12,458 nucleotides of DNA from CAZEUZ01 sp964515805 (GCA_964515805.1 CAZEUZ010000074.1:1-12458); one strand, 5' to 3'; shown: positions 1 through 7,273, numbered from the stretch's first letter. Notes: a model not told the origin generated them from the sequence alone. Numbers and translations: made by a program.

Positions 1-615
1 CATTTACTATTGGCCGATTTCGATCAGGTAGAGATATCCAACTTACAAAGACAAATAATCCACACCTATGATCGTATCGGCGTGGACAAAGTGGAATCGG
101 CGAAATCTGCTGTACATTCGTTGAATCTCGGTACCAAAGTAACTTGTCTGAATCAAAAAGTGCCTGAAAATTCTGATAGTGAATGGCTTGAAAATATTCG
201 TAAGGCCGATGTGGTCGTTGATTGTACGGATAGCTTTGGTTCGCGTTTTACACTTAATCAACTGTGTTTCAGTGAGCGTAAGCCTTTAGTTTCTGGATCC
301 GCTATACAGCTAAAAGCCCAGTTGACTGTATTTGACAGCCGCCTCCCCGAATCACCCTGTTATCGCTGTCTTTATGAACCAGGTGACGATGAGGAATATG
401 AGCTTAGCTGTTCTGAAAGTGGCGTATTATCACCTTTAGTGGGAGTAGTCGGCAGTCTTCAGGCGCTAGAAGTCATTCGTCTGCTTGTTCCCTTTGGTCG
501 TTCGCTGTGTGGAAGATTGCTGTTATTTGATGCTAAACAAAGCAGCTGGAGAGAATTAACGTTATCTCCTGATCCGCTCTGTCCAGTTTGTGGCTTCCCT
601 AATAGCGTACTGTAG
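1..615 (+). CDS. moeB: Molybdopterin-synthase adenylyltransferase (MoeB/ThiF family), 5'-truncated by window edge
   Basis: The reading frame is open from base 1, so the N-terminal part with the glycine-rich ATP loop lies outside the window; about 204 residues remain. Visible family signatures are a DFDxVExSNLQRQ segment (about nt 16-54), a VVDCTDS segment (nt 214-234, the position of the catalytic Asp), and a GVxGSLQALE helix. Two zinc-binding cysteine pairs are present, CYRC near nt 358-369 and CPVC near nt 580-591. Family knowledge: MoeB adenylates the C-terminal glycine of MoaD for molybdopterin synthesis, while ThiF and HesA relatives act on ThiS-like carriers. The alignment remembered from E. 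coli MoeB is close along the whole visible part. The usual DCTDN reads DCTDS here. No moaD or other molybdenum gene is in view, so a ThiF-like role cannot be excluded. The gene converges on yrbG with only 12 bases between the stop codons. Confidence 0.85.
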   Translation, partial: HLLLADFDQVEISNLQRQIIHTYDRIGVDKVESAKSAVHSLNLGTKVTCLNQKVPENSDSEWLENIRKADVVVDCTDSFGSRFTLNQLCFSERKPLVSGSAIQLKAQLTVFDSRLPESPCYRCLYEPGDDEEYELSCSESGVLSPLVGVVGSLQALEVIRLLVPFGRSLCGRLLLFDAKQSSWRELTLSPDPLCPVCGFPNSVL

Positions 616-627
616 ATGCTGCGCCTA

Positions 628-1587
628 TTATCGAAACAAAACAAAATAATAAGCGACATAGAGACAAAGTAGAATTGCTCCCATCCAACGTCCTAAATAA
701 GCGTTATCCTTATTGCCTATCCAATAACTGAATGCCATAAAAATACCAAGCGTAATGGAGAGGCCTGCCATAGATAGATAGTCGCGAGAAAAAGCCATGG
801 GCTCTATAGTCACAGGGCTGATTGCGGGCGCTATACCCATCACCAACAGAAGATTAAACACATTGGATCCAATAATATTGCCTAATGCAATATCGTGATG
901 ATTTTTGAGTGCGCTCATCACCGAAGCAGCCAATTCCGGTAAACTGGTCCCGATTGCTACCACAGTCAAGCCAATAATTAGCGAACTGACCCCAAAATGA
1001 GTGGCAATGATTTGAGCAGCCCAAACCAATACTTGCGCACTGCCAACCAAAAAAATCAAACCCACGAAAAGCCAAAAAACCGCTATGGTGTTGGAGTATT
1101 TAGGAATTTCTTCATTTTCTTCATCGTCCGGATGGTGTTTCTTAATTCTGATTATCCAGATTAACAGAGGAATCAACAGCCCTACCAACAGATATCCTTC
1201 CCAGGACGTTAAGTATGCATCTGCCAAAAAAAGACCGCTGACAAAAATAACGGCGAGCATTAGCAAGTATTCTTGTTTGAGTATGTAACCCTTAATTTTG
1301 ATTGGAGCAATGATAGCAGTGATGCCTAGCACCAAACCAATGTTTGCTAAATTGGAACCCAGCGCATTACCCACGGCAAGGTCGCCGGAACCTTTCAATG
1401 CTGAAATGATCGATACTAAAATTTCCGGTGCTGAAGTTCCAAAGGCGACGATGGTAAGTCCGATCATCAATTTTGAAACACCCATGTTTTTGGCTACGGC
1501 AGCGCTGCCTCCAACAAAACGGTCAGCACTCCAGATAAGGACGATAAAACCTATTACTATAGCGACATAGGCTGAAATAATTGGCAT
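628..1587 (-). CDS. yrbG: Calcium/sodium antiporter, CaCA family (YrbG-like)
   Basis: This 319-residue inner-membrane protein has the two homologous alpha repeats of the cation/Ca2+ exchanger superfamily. Repeat 1 carries GTSAPE (residues 50-55) and GNALGSN (73-79). Repeat 2 carries GTSLPE (213-218) and GNIIGSN (236-242). The acidic residues in these motifs are the ion-binding positions in the family. About ten hydrophobic segments are visible, and an acidic, histidine-containing loop (HHPDDEENEE, 151-160) separates the two halves, as in bacterial homologues. The length matches E. coli YrbG (about 325 residues). The ATG at 1587 is preceded on its strand by AAGGA about ten bases upstream. In E. 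coli yrbG is divergent from mlaF; here it is divergent from mlaC, so the order is kept but three genes are missing. The transported ion cannot be settled from sequence. Confidence 0.93.
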   Translation of the reverse strand: MPIISAYVAIVIGFIVLIWSADRFVGGSAAVAKNMGVSKLMIGLTIVAFGTSAPEILVSIISALKGSGDLAVGNALGSNLANIGLVLGITAIIAPIKIKGYILKQEYLLMLAVIFVSGLFLADAYLTSWEGYLLVGLLIPLLIWIIRIKKHHPDDEENEEIPKYSNTIAVFWLFVGLIFLVGSAQVLVWAAQIIATHFGVSSLIIGLTVVAIGTSLPELAASVMSALKNHHDIALGNIIGSNVFNLLLVMGIAPAISPVTIEPMAFSRDYLSMAGLSITLGIFMAFSYWIGNKDNAYLGRWMGAILLCLYVAYYFVLFR

Positions 1588-1632
1588 ATAGGATATTTCC
1601 TTAATTTGAGAATTTTATTTGGTACGATTTAA

Positions 1633-1660
1633 TTGCTCGATCATTTACAGTAGATACATT
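1633..1660 (+). promoter_or_regulatory. Weak candidate sigma-70 promoter for mlaC
   Basis: TTGCTC (1633-1638) is followed after 16 bases by TACATT (1655-1660) in the divergent gap between yrbG and mlaC. Each box matches the consensus only in part. A promoter is expected in this gap because both flanking genes point away from it, but this exact placement is a guess. Confidence 0.2.
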
Positions 1661-1679
1661 ACATCAGAGGCGTGCATTT

Positions 1680-1723
1680 TATGGTGGTAATGTTGCAGTA
1701 GGTGATATAGTCTGGCCACCATA
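1680..1723. repeat. 8-bp inverted repeat in the mlaC leader
   Basis: TATGGTGG (1680-1687) and its exact reverse complement CCACCATA (1716-1723) are separated by 28 bases and lie 50-93 bases before the mlaC ATG. No T-run follows the right arm, so it does not look like an intrinsic terminator. It could be a split operator or a leader hairpin, or chance. Confidence 0.3.
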
Positions 1724-1772
1724 CTATCAACAAGTCAGTAAGTCGAGAATACAGCAAGTGGAGAAAAACAAA

Positions 1773-2435
1773 ATGAGGTTATTTAATTTCATTAATTATC
1801 GATTTGGTTTACTGTCCTTAACGTTGCTAGCCGCTTATTTTTGCGGCAATACCTTTGCCGATAACGCACAAACGGAAAGCGATGTAGGTAAGCAGCTGCC
1901 AGAGCCTTATCGAATGATTAAAGATGTCACTAACCGTCTGTTATCAGTTATCAATGATGAAAAAGTAGACCCTTTAAACGATCCTGACAACTTCTATATC
2001 CTCGCCAATGAGATACTGGAACCCGTAGTTGCTTTTGACTACATTGCCGCTGGCGTTATGGGTAATTACGCCAAGCAGACAACTCCTGAGCAACGCGTGC
2101 AATTTACCGAGACTTTTAAAAAGGGCCTGGTTGATACTTACAGTAAGGGGGTTGCTGCTTTTAGTGGCTCGTTGAATATAACGATTTTAGAGCCGGAGAC
2201 AGATGTCGTAGGTCGACGCAAAGTTTCAGTCATTCAAAGAATAGTTAATGACGGCACAACGACTTACATATCTTACACCATGGCACAAAATCGAGATGAC
2301 CAGTGGAAGTTAATTAATGTGATTTTAAATGGCGTTAACTTGGGTAAGACTTTTCGTGGGCAGTTTGCCCAGGCAGTAGAAAAAAATCAGGGAGATGTTG
2401 TCAAAGTCATTGATGATTGGGGAAAAGAAAGTTGA
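1773..2435 (+). CDS. mlaC: MlaC/Ttg2D-type periplasmic phospholipid-binding protein
   Basis: The 220-residue product has an N-terminal signal peptide: basic start, hydrophobic stretch at residues 11-23, and likely cleavage after TFA (27-29). The body is MlaC-like, with a FDYIAAGVMGNYAKQTTPEQR segment typical of the family and a C-terminal INVILNGVNLGKTFRGQF segment. MlaC ferries phospholipid across the periplasm between MlaA in the outer membrane and the MlaFEDB ABC complex in the inner membrane. An upstream in-frame GTG at 1758 exists, but the ATG at 1773 is preferred. GGAG at 1760-1763 sits nine bases before it, and the signal peptide then starts normally. The gene stands without mlaF, mlaE, mlaD or mlaB, which normally flank it, so its partners must be elsewhere, replaced or lost. 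Length agrees with E. coli MlaC (211). Confidence 0.9.
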   Translation: MRLFNFINYRFGLLSLTLLAAYFCGNTFADNAQTESDVGKQLPEPYRMIKDVTNRLLSVINDEKVDPLNDPDNFYILANEILEPVVAFDYIAAGVMGNYAKQTTPEQRVQFTETFKKGLVDTYSKGVAAFSGSLNITILEPETDVVGRRKVSVIQRIVNDGTTTYISYTMAQNRDDQWKLINVILNGVNLGKTFRGQFAQAVEKNQGDVVKVIDDWGKES

Positions 2436-2436
2436 T

Positions 2437-2493
2437 ATGGCCGCTGTTTACGAAATAGTGAAAACGCTATTTTTGCTCTGCAGCAATCTGTAA
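2437..2493 (+). pseudogene. Possible remnant of mlaB (18-codon ORF after mlaC)
   Basis: An ATG one base after the mlaC stop opens MAAVYEIVKTLFLLCSNL and then stops. This is exactly where mlaB (a STAS-domain protein) normally starts. The VYxxxK pattern faintly resembles the C-terminal helix of E. coli MlaB as I recall it (KVYTLAKLYNL), which would fit an in-frame deletion that kept the two ends. Similarity this short may be chance. The same bases also form the hairpin described at 2453-2474. Confidence 0.18.
2453..2474 (+). terminator. Weak hairpin, possible rho-independent terminator of mlaC
   Basis: AAATAGTG (2453-2460), loop AAAA, and CGCTATTT (2465-2472) pair over eight positions with one G-T pair; two further Ts follow. 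The stem is AT-rich and the T-run short, so termination would be weak at best. Confidence 0.25.
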
Positions 2494-2501
2494 CTCATCA
2501 A

Positions 2502-2530
2502 TTTATACAGGCGGTCAATAATTCTAATAT
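2502..2530 (+). promoter_or_regulatory. Candidate sigma-70 promoter for ibaG-murA-his genes
   Basis: TTTATA (2502-2507) and TAATAT (2525-2530) are spaced by 17 bases, each matching the consensus at four of six positions. TATGAT at 2528-2533 overlaps as an alternative -10. It would give a leader of about 25 bases before ibaG, whose AGAGG (2549-2553) stands six bases before the ATG. Confidence 0.3.
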
Positions 2531-2559
2531 GATAAATAAGCATTTATTAGAGGCTCTTA

Positions 2560-2805
2560 ATGCAGGTAGATGAAATTAAACAGCGGTTAATCGAGCAGTT
2601 TGCCGACGCTCACATTGAAATCAACGTGGACGGAAGCCATGTTAATGTTACCGTCGTCAGCAATTCGTTTGTCGGTTTAAGTCCAGTCAAAAAGCAGCAA
2701 TCAGTTTACGCTGTACTTGCCGATGCTATTGCTTCTGGCGCTATTCATGCCGTAAATATGAAAACTTATACGCCTGACGAGTGGCAAAATATCAAATCCT
2801 CCTAA
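2560..2805 (+). CDS. ibaG: BolA-family protein IbaG (YrbA)
   Basis: The 81-residue product covers a complete BolA-like domain. It has the DGSH segment (24-27), the basic GLSPVKKQQSVY stretch (39-50), and HAVNMKTYTPDEW (63-75) with the conserved histidine at 63. IbaG proteins bind iron-sulfur clusters together with monothiol glutaredoxins and are linked to acid stress and iron handling in E. coli. Gene order ibaG-murA is conserved widely in gammaproteobacteria and supports IbaG rather than BolA itself. The length is close to E. coli IbaG (84-89 depending on start). AGAGG six bases before the ATG supports the start. It is 45 bases upstream of murA and probably co-transcribed with it. Confidence 0.92.
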   Translation: MQVDEIKQRLIEQFADAHIEINVDGSHVNVTVVSNSFVGLSPVKKQQSVYAVLADAIASGAIHAVNMKTYTPDEWQNIKSS

Positions 2806-2850
2806 ATACTCAATTTCGCTGATTAAAGCTAATTAAAGAAAGTTTCACTA

Positions 2851-4113
2851 ATGGATAAACTGATCATTCGAGGGGGCGATTCCCTCGATGGTGAAATCCG
2901 TATCTCCGGATCCAAGAATTCAGCACTGCCAATCTTGGCCGCTACATTGTTGGCGGATAGCCCTATGATTGTGGGTAACTTACCTCATTTAAACGACATA
3001 ACCACTATGTTGACGTTGCTGCGTAGCATGGGTATATCGGTAACCTTGAATGAAAAAATGAGTGTCGAAATTGATATTGGCACTATCAATGAGTTTACAG
3101 CGCCCTACGAGTTAGTAAGAACAATGCGCGCTTCAATTCTAGTGTTGGGGCCTATGCTGGCTCGTTTTGGTCAAGCCAATGTCTCTTTCCCCGGTGGTTG
3201 TGCAATTGGCAGTCGTCCCGTCGATATCCATTTGCGTGGCCTTGAAGCTATGGGTGCTCTGATCAGTGTCGAGGAAGGTTATATTCGCGCCACTGTTAAT
3301 GGTGGTTTACATGGCTCACATATTTTTATGGATACAGTCACAGTAGGGGGCACGGAAAATTTATTGATGGCGGCAGTGTTAGCCAAGGGAACAACCATAT
3401 TGGAAAATGCTGCCCGCGAGCCTGAAGTAGTCGATTTAGCCAATTGCCTAAATGCGATGGGAGCCGACATAACCGGTATCGGCAGTGATACACTTACCAT
3501 TAACGGTGTTTCCCAGTTGCAGGGTTGCCGTTATGATGTAATGCCTGATCGAATTGAAACGGGCACCTATCTAACAGCCGCCGCCGCCACCTGTGGCCGA
3601 GTAAAGCTCAAAGACACACGTGCAGAACTATTGGAAGCCGTGTTATTAAAGCTGCAAGAAGCAGGCGCTGATATTCAATCAGGTGCTGACTGGATATCTC
3701 TGAATATGCACGGTGAAAGACCTCGGGCTGTCAGTTTGCGAACGGCTCCATACCCTGCTTTCCCAACCGATATGCAAGCTCAGTTCACGGCGATGAATGC
3801 AGTATCTAGTGGTGTGGGAACTGTAATAGAAACTATCTTTGAGAATCGATTGATTCAAGTGCACGAGCTAAATCGTATGGGTGCTGATATTAAATTAGAA
3901 GGCAATACAGCAATTATCAGTGGTGTCGAGCGCTTGAAAGCGGCGCCGGTAATAGCGACGGATCTACGCGCATCGGCTAGTTTGGTCATTGCTGGTCTAG
4001 TGGCTGATGGCGACACGGTTGTTGATCGTATTTATCATATCGATCGCGGTTATGAATGCATTGAGGAAAAGTTACAATTGTTGGGCGCAAATATTCGCCG
4101 TGTGCCAGGCTAA
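2851..4113 (+). CDS. murA: UDP-N-acetylglucosamine 1-carboxyvinyltransferase
   Basis: MurA transfers enolpyruvate from PEP to UDP-GlcNAc in the cytoplasm, the first committed step of peptidoglycan synthesis. The 420-residue length equals that of the family (E. coli 419). Key residues are in place: K22-N23 in SGSKNSALPI, R93, the catalytic and fosfomycin-reactive cysteine C117 in FPGGCAIGSRPVD, D307 in YPAFPTDMQAQF, and D371, R373 and R399 near the C terminus. A cysteine rather than aspartate at 117 predicts fosfomycin sensitivity at the target level. The ribosome site before ATG 2851 is weak (AAAGAAAG about ten bases upstream). No terminator is seen in the 39 bases before hisG, so murA and the his genes are likely one transcript. 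Confidence 0.98.
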   Translation: MDKLIIRGGDSLDGEIRISGSKNSALPILAATLLADSPMIVGNLPHLNDITTMLTLLRSMGISVTLNEKMSVEIDIGTINEFTAPYELVRTMRASILVLGPMLARFGQANVSFPGGCAIGSRPVDIHLRGLEAMGALISVEEGYIRATVNGGLHGSHIFMDTVTVGGTENLLMAAVLAKGTTILENAAREPEVVDLANCLNAMGADITGIGSDTLTINGVSQLQGCRYDVMPDRIETGTYLTAAAATCGRVKLKDTRAELLEAVLLKLQEAGADIQSGADWISLNMHGERPRAVSLRTAPYPAFPTDMQAQFTAMNAVSSGVGTVIETIFENRLIQVHELNRMGADIKLEGNTAIISGVERLKAAPVIATDLRASASLVIAGLVADGDTVVDRIYHIDRGYECIEEKLQLLGANIRRVPG

Positions 4114-4152
4114 CTTTTGTCACTTGCCTTTTAGAGTAATATTTACACAAAT

Positions 4153-4782
4153 ATGTCGACACTGACGATAGCCTTGACTAAAGGGCGAATTTTACAAGAA
4201 ACCTTGCCGCTGTTGGCGCAAGCAGCCATTCACCCCCTGGCTGATATCCATAACAGCCGTAAACTGGCTTTCGAAACCAATAATCCAAATATTCAATTGT
4301 TGGTATTGCGAGGTAGTGATGTGCCTACCTACGTGAGATATGGTGCAGCGGATGTAGGGGTTGCAGGCAAAGATACGCTACTGGAGTACGGCACGGAAGG
4401 TCTCTATGAACCATTGGATTTGGGTATTGCCCGTTGTCGTCTAATGACTGCTGCTATTAAAGGTGCGCCGAAAAAAGTAGGCCGTATCAAAGTTGCAACA
4501 AAATATACAACGATTGCCCGGCGTTTCTATGCAGAACAACGGAGACAAGTCGATATCATCCAATTGTATGGAGCTATGGAGTTGGCTCCTCTGATGGGTT
4601 TGGCCGATGAAATTGTCGATATTGTCGATACTGGTAATACCCTGCGCGCCAACGGCCTTGAGCCAAGGATGACAATTGCTAATATCAGCTCACGAATGAT
4701 TGTTAATAGAGCCGCATTGAAAATGAAGCAGGCAATGATTAAGCCGCTGATACAATTAATCGCCGAGGTGGTTAGCCCATGA
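4153..4782 (+). CDS. hisG: ATP phosphoribosyltransferase catalytic subunit, short form
   Basis: HisG joins ATP and PRPP to give phosphoribosyl-ATP, the first step of histidine synthesis. At 209 residues it is the short form, lacking the roughly 80-residue C-terminal regulatory domain of the long form found in enterics. Visible motifs are the N-terminal ALTKGR (7-12), RGSDVPTYV (53-61), ATKY (115-118) and the PRPP-binding loop DIVDTGNTLRANGL (156-169). Short HisG works only with HisZ, and a hisZ lies at 11270 in the same window. No good ribosome site precedes the ATG (AGAG is 16 bases away), so translation may rely on coupling or an unstructured leader. The end overlaps hisD by four bases (ATGA). 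Confidence 0.97.
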   Translation: MSTLTIALTKGRILQETLPLLAQAAIHPLADIHNSRKLAFETNNPNIQLLVLRGSDVPTYVRYGAADVGVAGKDTLLEYGTEGLYEPLDLGIARCRLMTAAIKGAPKKVGRIKVATKYTTIARRFYAEQRRQVDIIQLYGAMELAPLMGLADEIVDIVDTGNTLRANGLEPRMTIANISSRMIVNRAALKMKQAMIKPLIQLIAEVVSP

Positions 4783-6116
4783 CAGAGCGTGAGCAAACTA
4801 TGGTATTACGTCAGTTGGACATAAGTACGGAGAGTTTTTTTTCAGAGTTGGATCAACTGCTTGCTTTTAATGAGGAGGCTGACAGTAAAGTCAATAAAGT
4901 CGTTGATAAGATTATTGCCGAAGTAAAAAATCGCGGTAACCAAGCACTTATCGAGTACACCAATAAATTTGATAACCGATCTGTCAGTCAGATATCTGAT
5001 CTCATCATTTGTGCTGATCAGCTGGAACACGCCTTTAATAAAATTACTGAACAACAGCGAAAAGCACTAGCGGCGGCTGCTCAACGGATTCAGAGTTATC
5101 ATCGGCGTCAGCGACAGGATTCCTGGCAATATACCGAAACGGATGGCACCGTGCTGGGTCAAAAAGTGACACCTTTAGATCGAGTTGGTATCTATGTTCC
5201 AGGCGGTAAGGCGAGCTATCCTTCATCAGTTCTAATGAATGGTATCCCGGCAAAAGTTGCCGGAGTTGAAGACATTACCATGGTAGCGCCAGCGCCGGCA
5301 GGTGAAATTAATCTTCTTGTGCTAGCCGCTGCTCATATTGTCGGTATTAATAATATTTACACGATTGGTGGTGCTCAGGCTATAGCAGCGCTGGCTTGTG
5401 GTACCGAAACGATTACTAAGGTGGATAAAATTGTGGGTCCCGGCAACAGTTATGTAGCAGCGGCCAAGCGCGCAGTTTTTGGCAAAGTTGCTATCGATAT
5501 GATTGCTGGGCCTTCGGAGATTTTGGTGGTTTGTAATGGTGGCGTCGATCCTGATTGGATTGCTATGGACTTGTTTTCTCAGGCTGAACACGATGAGCAG
5601 GCACAGTCCATACTCATTAGCACCGACAGTGATTTCTTGCAGGCAGTGGCGGACAGTGTAGAAAAATTACTGCCGACCTTGGAAAGGCGCCATATTGTTC
5701 GACAATCACTGGCTAATCGTGGTGCTTTGATTAAAGCCGACAATCGGCAGCAAGTCATTCAACTCATTAACCGTATTGCACCTGAGCATCTGCAGTTAGC
5801 CATACCCGATCCGAAGAACTATTTAGACGATATTCGTCATGCTGGTGCAATTTTTTTGGGTTATTATACTGCGGAAGCACTCGGCGATTACTGCGCTGGC
5901 CCCAGCCATGTGCTCCCTACTTCTGGTACGGCTCGCTTTTCATCGCCTCTGGGGGTATATGATTTTCAAAAACGCAGCTCTATCATTCATTGCTCAGCAG
6001 AGGGTGCTAACACGCTTGGTAAAATTGCCTCCGAGCTTGCCCGCGGTGAATCACTGGAAGCTCATGCAAGATCAGCTGATTATCGAGTAAATAAAGTTTC
6101 TTCTCATAAAAATTAA
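4779..6116 (+). CDS. hisD: Histidinol dehydrogenase
   Basis: HisD oxidises L-histidinol to histidine in two NAD+-dependent steps, the end of the pathway. The product is 445 residues from the overlapping ATG at 4779, or 438 from the ATG at 4800; E. coli HisD is 434. The first start fits the four-base ATGA overlap with hisG; the second fits family length slightly better. Expected zinc ligands and catalytic residues are present: Q268 and H271 (SQAEHDEQAQS), E336-H337 (APEHLQ), D370 (DYCAGPSH) and H429 (EAHARSADY). The NAD-binding region includes GIYVPGGKASYPSS (137-150). A run of eight Ts at 4835-4842 lies early in the gene without breaking the frame. hisC, which follows hisD in Pseudomonas, is absent; miaA comes next instead. 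Confidence 0.98.
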   Translation: MTEREQTMVLRQLDISTESFFSELDQLLAFNEEADSKVNKVVDKIIAEVKNRGNQALIEYTNKFDNRSVSQISDLIICADQLEHAFNKITEQQRKALAAAAQRIQSYHRRQRQDSWQYTETDGTVLGQKVTPLDRVGIYVPGGKASYPSSVLMNGIPAKVAGVEDITMVAPAPAGEINLLVLAAAHIVGINNIYTIGGAQAIAALACGTETITKVDKIVGPGNSYVAAAKRAVFGKVAIDMIAGPSEILVVCNGGVDPDWIAMDLFSQAEHDEQAQSILISTDSDFLQAVADSVEKLLPTLERRHIVRQSLANRGALIKADNRQQVIQLINRIAPEHLQLAIPDPKNYLDDIRHAGAIFLGYYTAEALGDYCAGPSHVLPTSGTARFSSPLGVYDFQKRSSIIHCSAEGANTLGKIASELARGESLEAHARSADYRVNKVSSHKN

Positions 6117-6130
6117 ACTAATTAGCGATC

Positions 6131-6193
6131 ATGAATTGCCAACAGGCTCTAGCCTTAAAACATAATTCTCAGCCGTATTGTCGCAATCCATAG
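6131..6193 (+). other. 20-codon ORF overlapping the miaA start
   Basis: An ATG at 6131 opens MNCQQALALKHNSQPYCRNP and stops at 6191-6193, 16 bases inside the miaA reading frame that starts at 6178. It has no clear ribosome site and resembles nothing I recognise. If translated it could couple ribosomes to the weak miaA start; it may equally be chance. Confidence 0.12.
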
Positions 6194-7185
6194 TTGCCGG
6201 CAATAAGCCGCTAGTAATAATGTTAATGGGTCCCACAGCGTGTGGTAAAACAGCGCTGGCAATGGCTCTATATGACATACTGCCAATAGATATAATCAGC
6301 GTCGATTCTGCGTTGGTGTATCGAGATATGAATATTGGCACTGGCAAACCTACGACAGCAGAATTGATAAAAGCGCCACATGCCCTGGTAGATATTCGCG
6401 ACCCAGCTGACATCTACAGCGCTGCTGATTTTTGTTTGGACGCCAGACAAGCCATTATCGATAGTATTGCCAATGACCGGATTCCGCTGTTGGTGGGTGG
6501 TACTATGATGTACTTTAAATCTCTGCTAGAGGGGTTGGCTGATATGCCTGCCGCCAATGTGAAAGTGCGTGAGGTCATCTTTGCCGAAGCAGAACGGCGA
6601 GGTTGGCCAGCGCTGCATCGGCAGTTACATGATATAGATCCAGCTTATGCAAATACTATTCATCCGAACCACTCTCAGCGTATCAGTCGTGGATTAGAGG
6701 TTTACTACATTAGTGGCAAGACAATGTCTAGCTATCGCCATCAGCAGTATGCGAACCCGACAATATCGTTACTGCAAGATGATTATGACATTATACAAAT
6801 TGCCCTTTTGCCTACTGATCGTAGTGCATTACATCGACGTATAGAAAAGCGTTTCGAAACTATGTTAGCCGATGGTTTGATTGATGAAGTTCAGTCACTT
6901 TTTCAACGCCCGGAGATAACGGCCGAATTGCCTTCAATGAGGACAGTGGGATATCGTCAAGTATGGCAATATCTGAACGCAGAAAGTGACTATGATACGA
7001 TGCTCCTGAGGTGCATAGCGGCTACTCGCCAGTTAGCCAAACGCCAGCTGACTTGGTTGCGACGCTGGCCGAATTTGCATCATGTTATGGTTGAACTATT
7101 TCCCGATAATGATGACAAATTAAGTCGGGAACTGGCTGAAACGATTCATCGGATACGGCTTTTTTTGCCAATAAGGAAATTTTGA
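6178..7185 (+). CDS. miaA: tRNA dimethylallyltransferase
   Basis: MiaA adds the dimethylallyl group to A37 of tRNAs reading UNN codons, making i6A that MiaB can convert to ms2i6A. The 335-residue product aligns with E. coli MiaA (316) along its length. It shows P-loop GPTACGKT (18-25; the usual form is GPTASGKT), ISVDSALVYR (40-49) with the conserved Asp, RIPLLVGGTMMYFK (101-114), and the C-terminal VGYRQVWQYL and ATRQLAKRQLTWLRRW segments. The frame is closed by a stop at 6163-6165. The start is therefore TTG 6178 or ATG 6220; TTG gives the N-terminal extension usual before the P-loop. No clear ribosome site precedes either. It lies 61 bases after hisD, and mutL, the usual upstream neighbour, is missing. 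Confidence 0.96.
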   Translation: MSQSIVAGNKPLVIMLMGPTACGKTALAMALYDILPIDIISVDSALVYRDMNIGTGKPTTAELIKAPHALVDIRDPADIYSAADFCLDARQAIIDSIANDRIPLLVGGTMMYFKSLLEGLADMPAANVKVREVIFAEAERRGWPALHRQLHDIDPAYANTIHPNHSQRISRGLEVYYISGKTMSSYRHQQYANPTISLLQDDYDIIQIALLPTDRSALHRRIEKRFETMLADGLIDEVQSLFQRPEITAELPSMRTVGYRQVWQYLNAESDYDTMLLRCIAATRQLAKRQLTWLRRWPNLHHVMVELFPDNDDKLSRELAETIHRIRLFLPIRKF

Positions 7186-7263
7186 TATTGCAGCAACTTT
7201 GCATAAGTAATGCCTGCAAAAAAGATTGCAACGACACCCACAACATATTACTGACTAAAACTG

Positions 7264-7273
7264 AAAACGTTTT
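7264..7273. repeat. 10-bp perfect palindrome upstream of hfq
   Basis: AAAACGTTTT is self-complementary and lies just before the candidate hfq promoter, overlapping the first bases of its weak -35. It could be a regulator site; in AT-rich intergenic DNA it may be chance. Confidence 0.25.

Noticed and set aside
616..627. Bidirectional terminator between the moeB-like gene and yrbG
   Set aside because: The convergent gap is only 12 bases and I see no stem followed by a T-run on either strand around it.
1298..1570. Plus-strand 90-codon ORF opposite yrbG
   Set aside because: It is antisense to a clearly conserved transporter gene, has no recognisable motif, and its composition follows from the yrbG codons.
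1758..1772. GTG at 1758 as the mlaC start
   Set aside because: GGAG at 1760-1763 lies inside that start and is correctly spaced for the ATG at 1773, which gives a normal signal peptide.
5839..6090. 83-codon ORF inside hisD
   Set aside because: It is in another frame of a gene whose catalytic residues are all intact; no ribosome site or family signature.
7198..7220. TTTGCA/TGCAAA inverted repeat after miaA as a terminator
   Set aside because: Only six pairs with an 11-base loop and no T-run on the plus strand.
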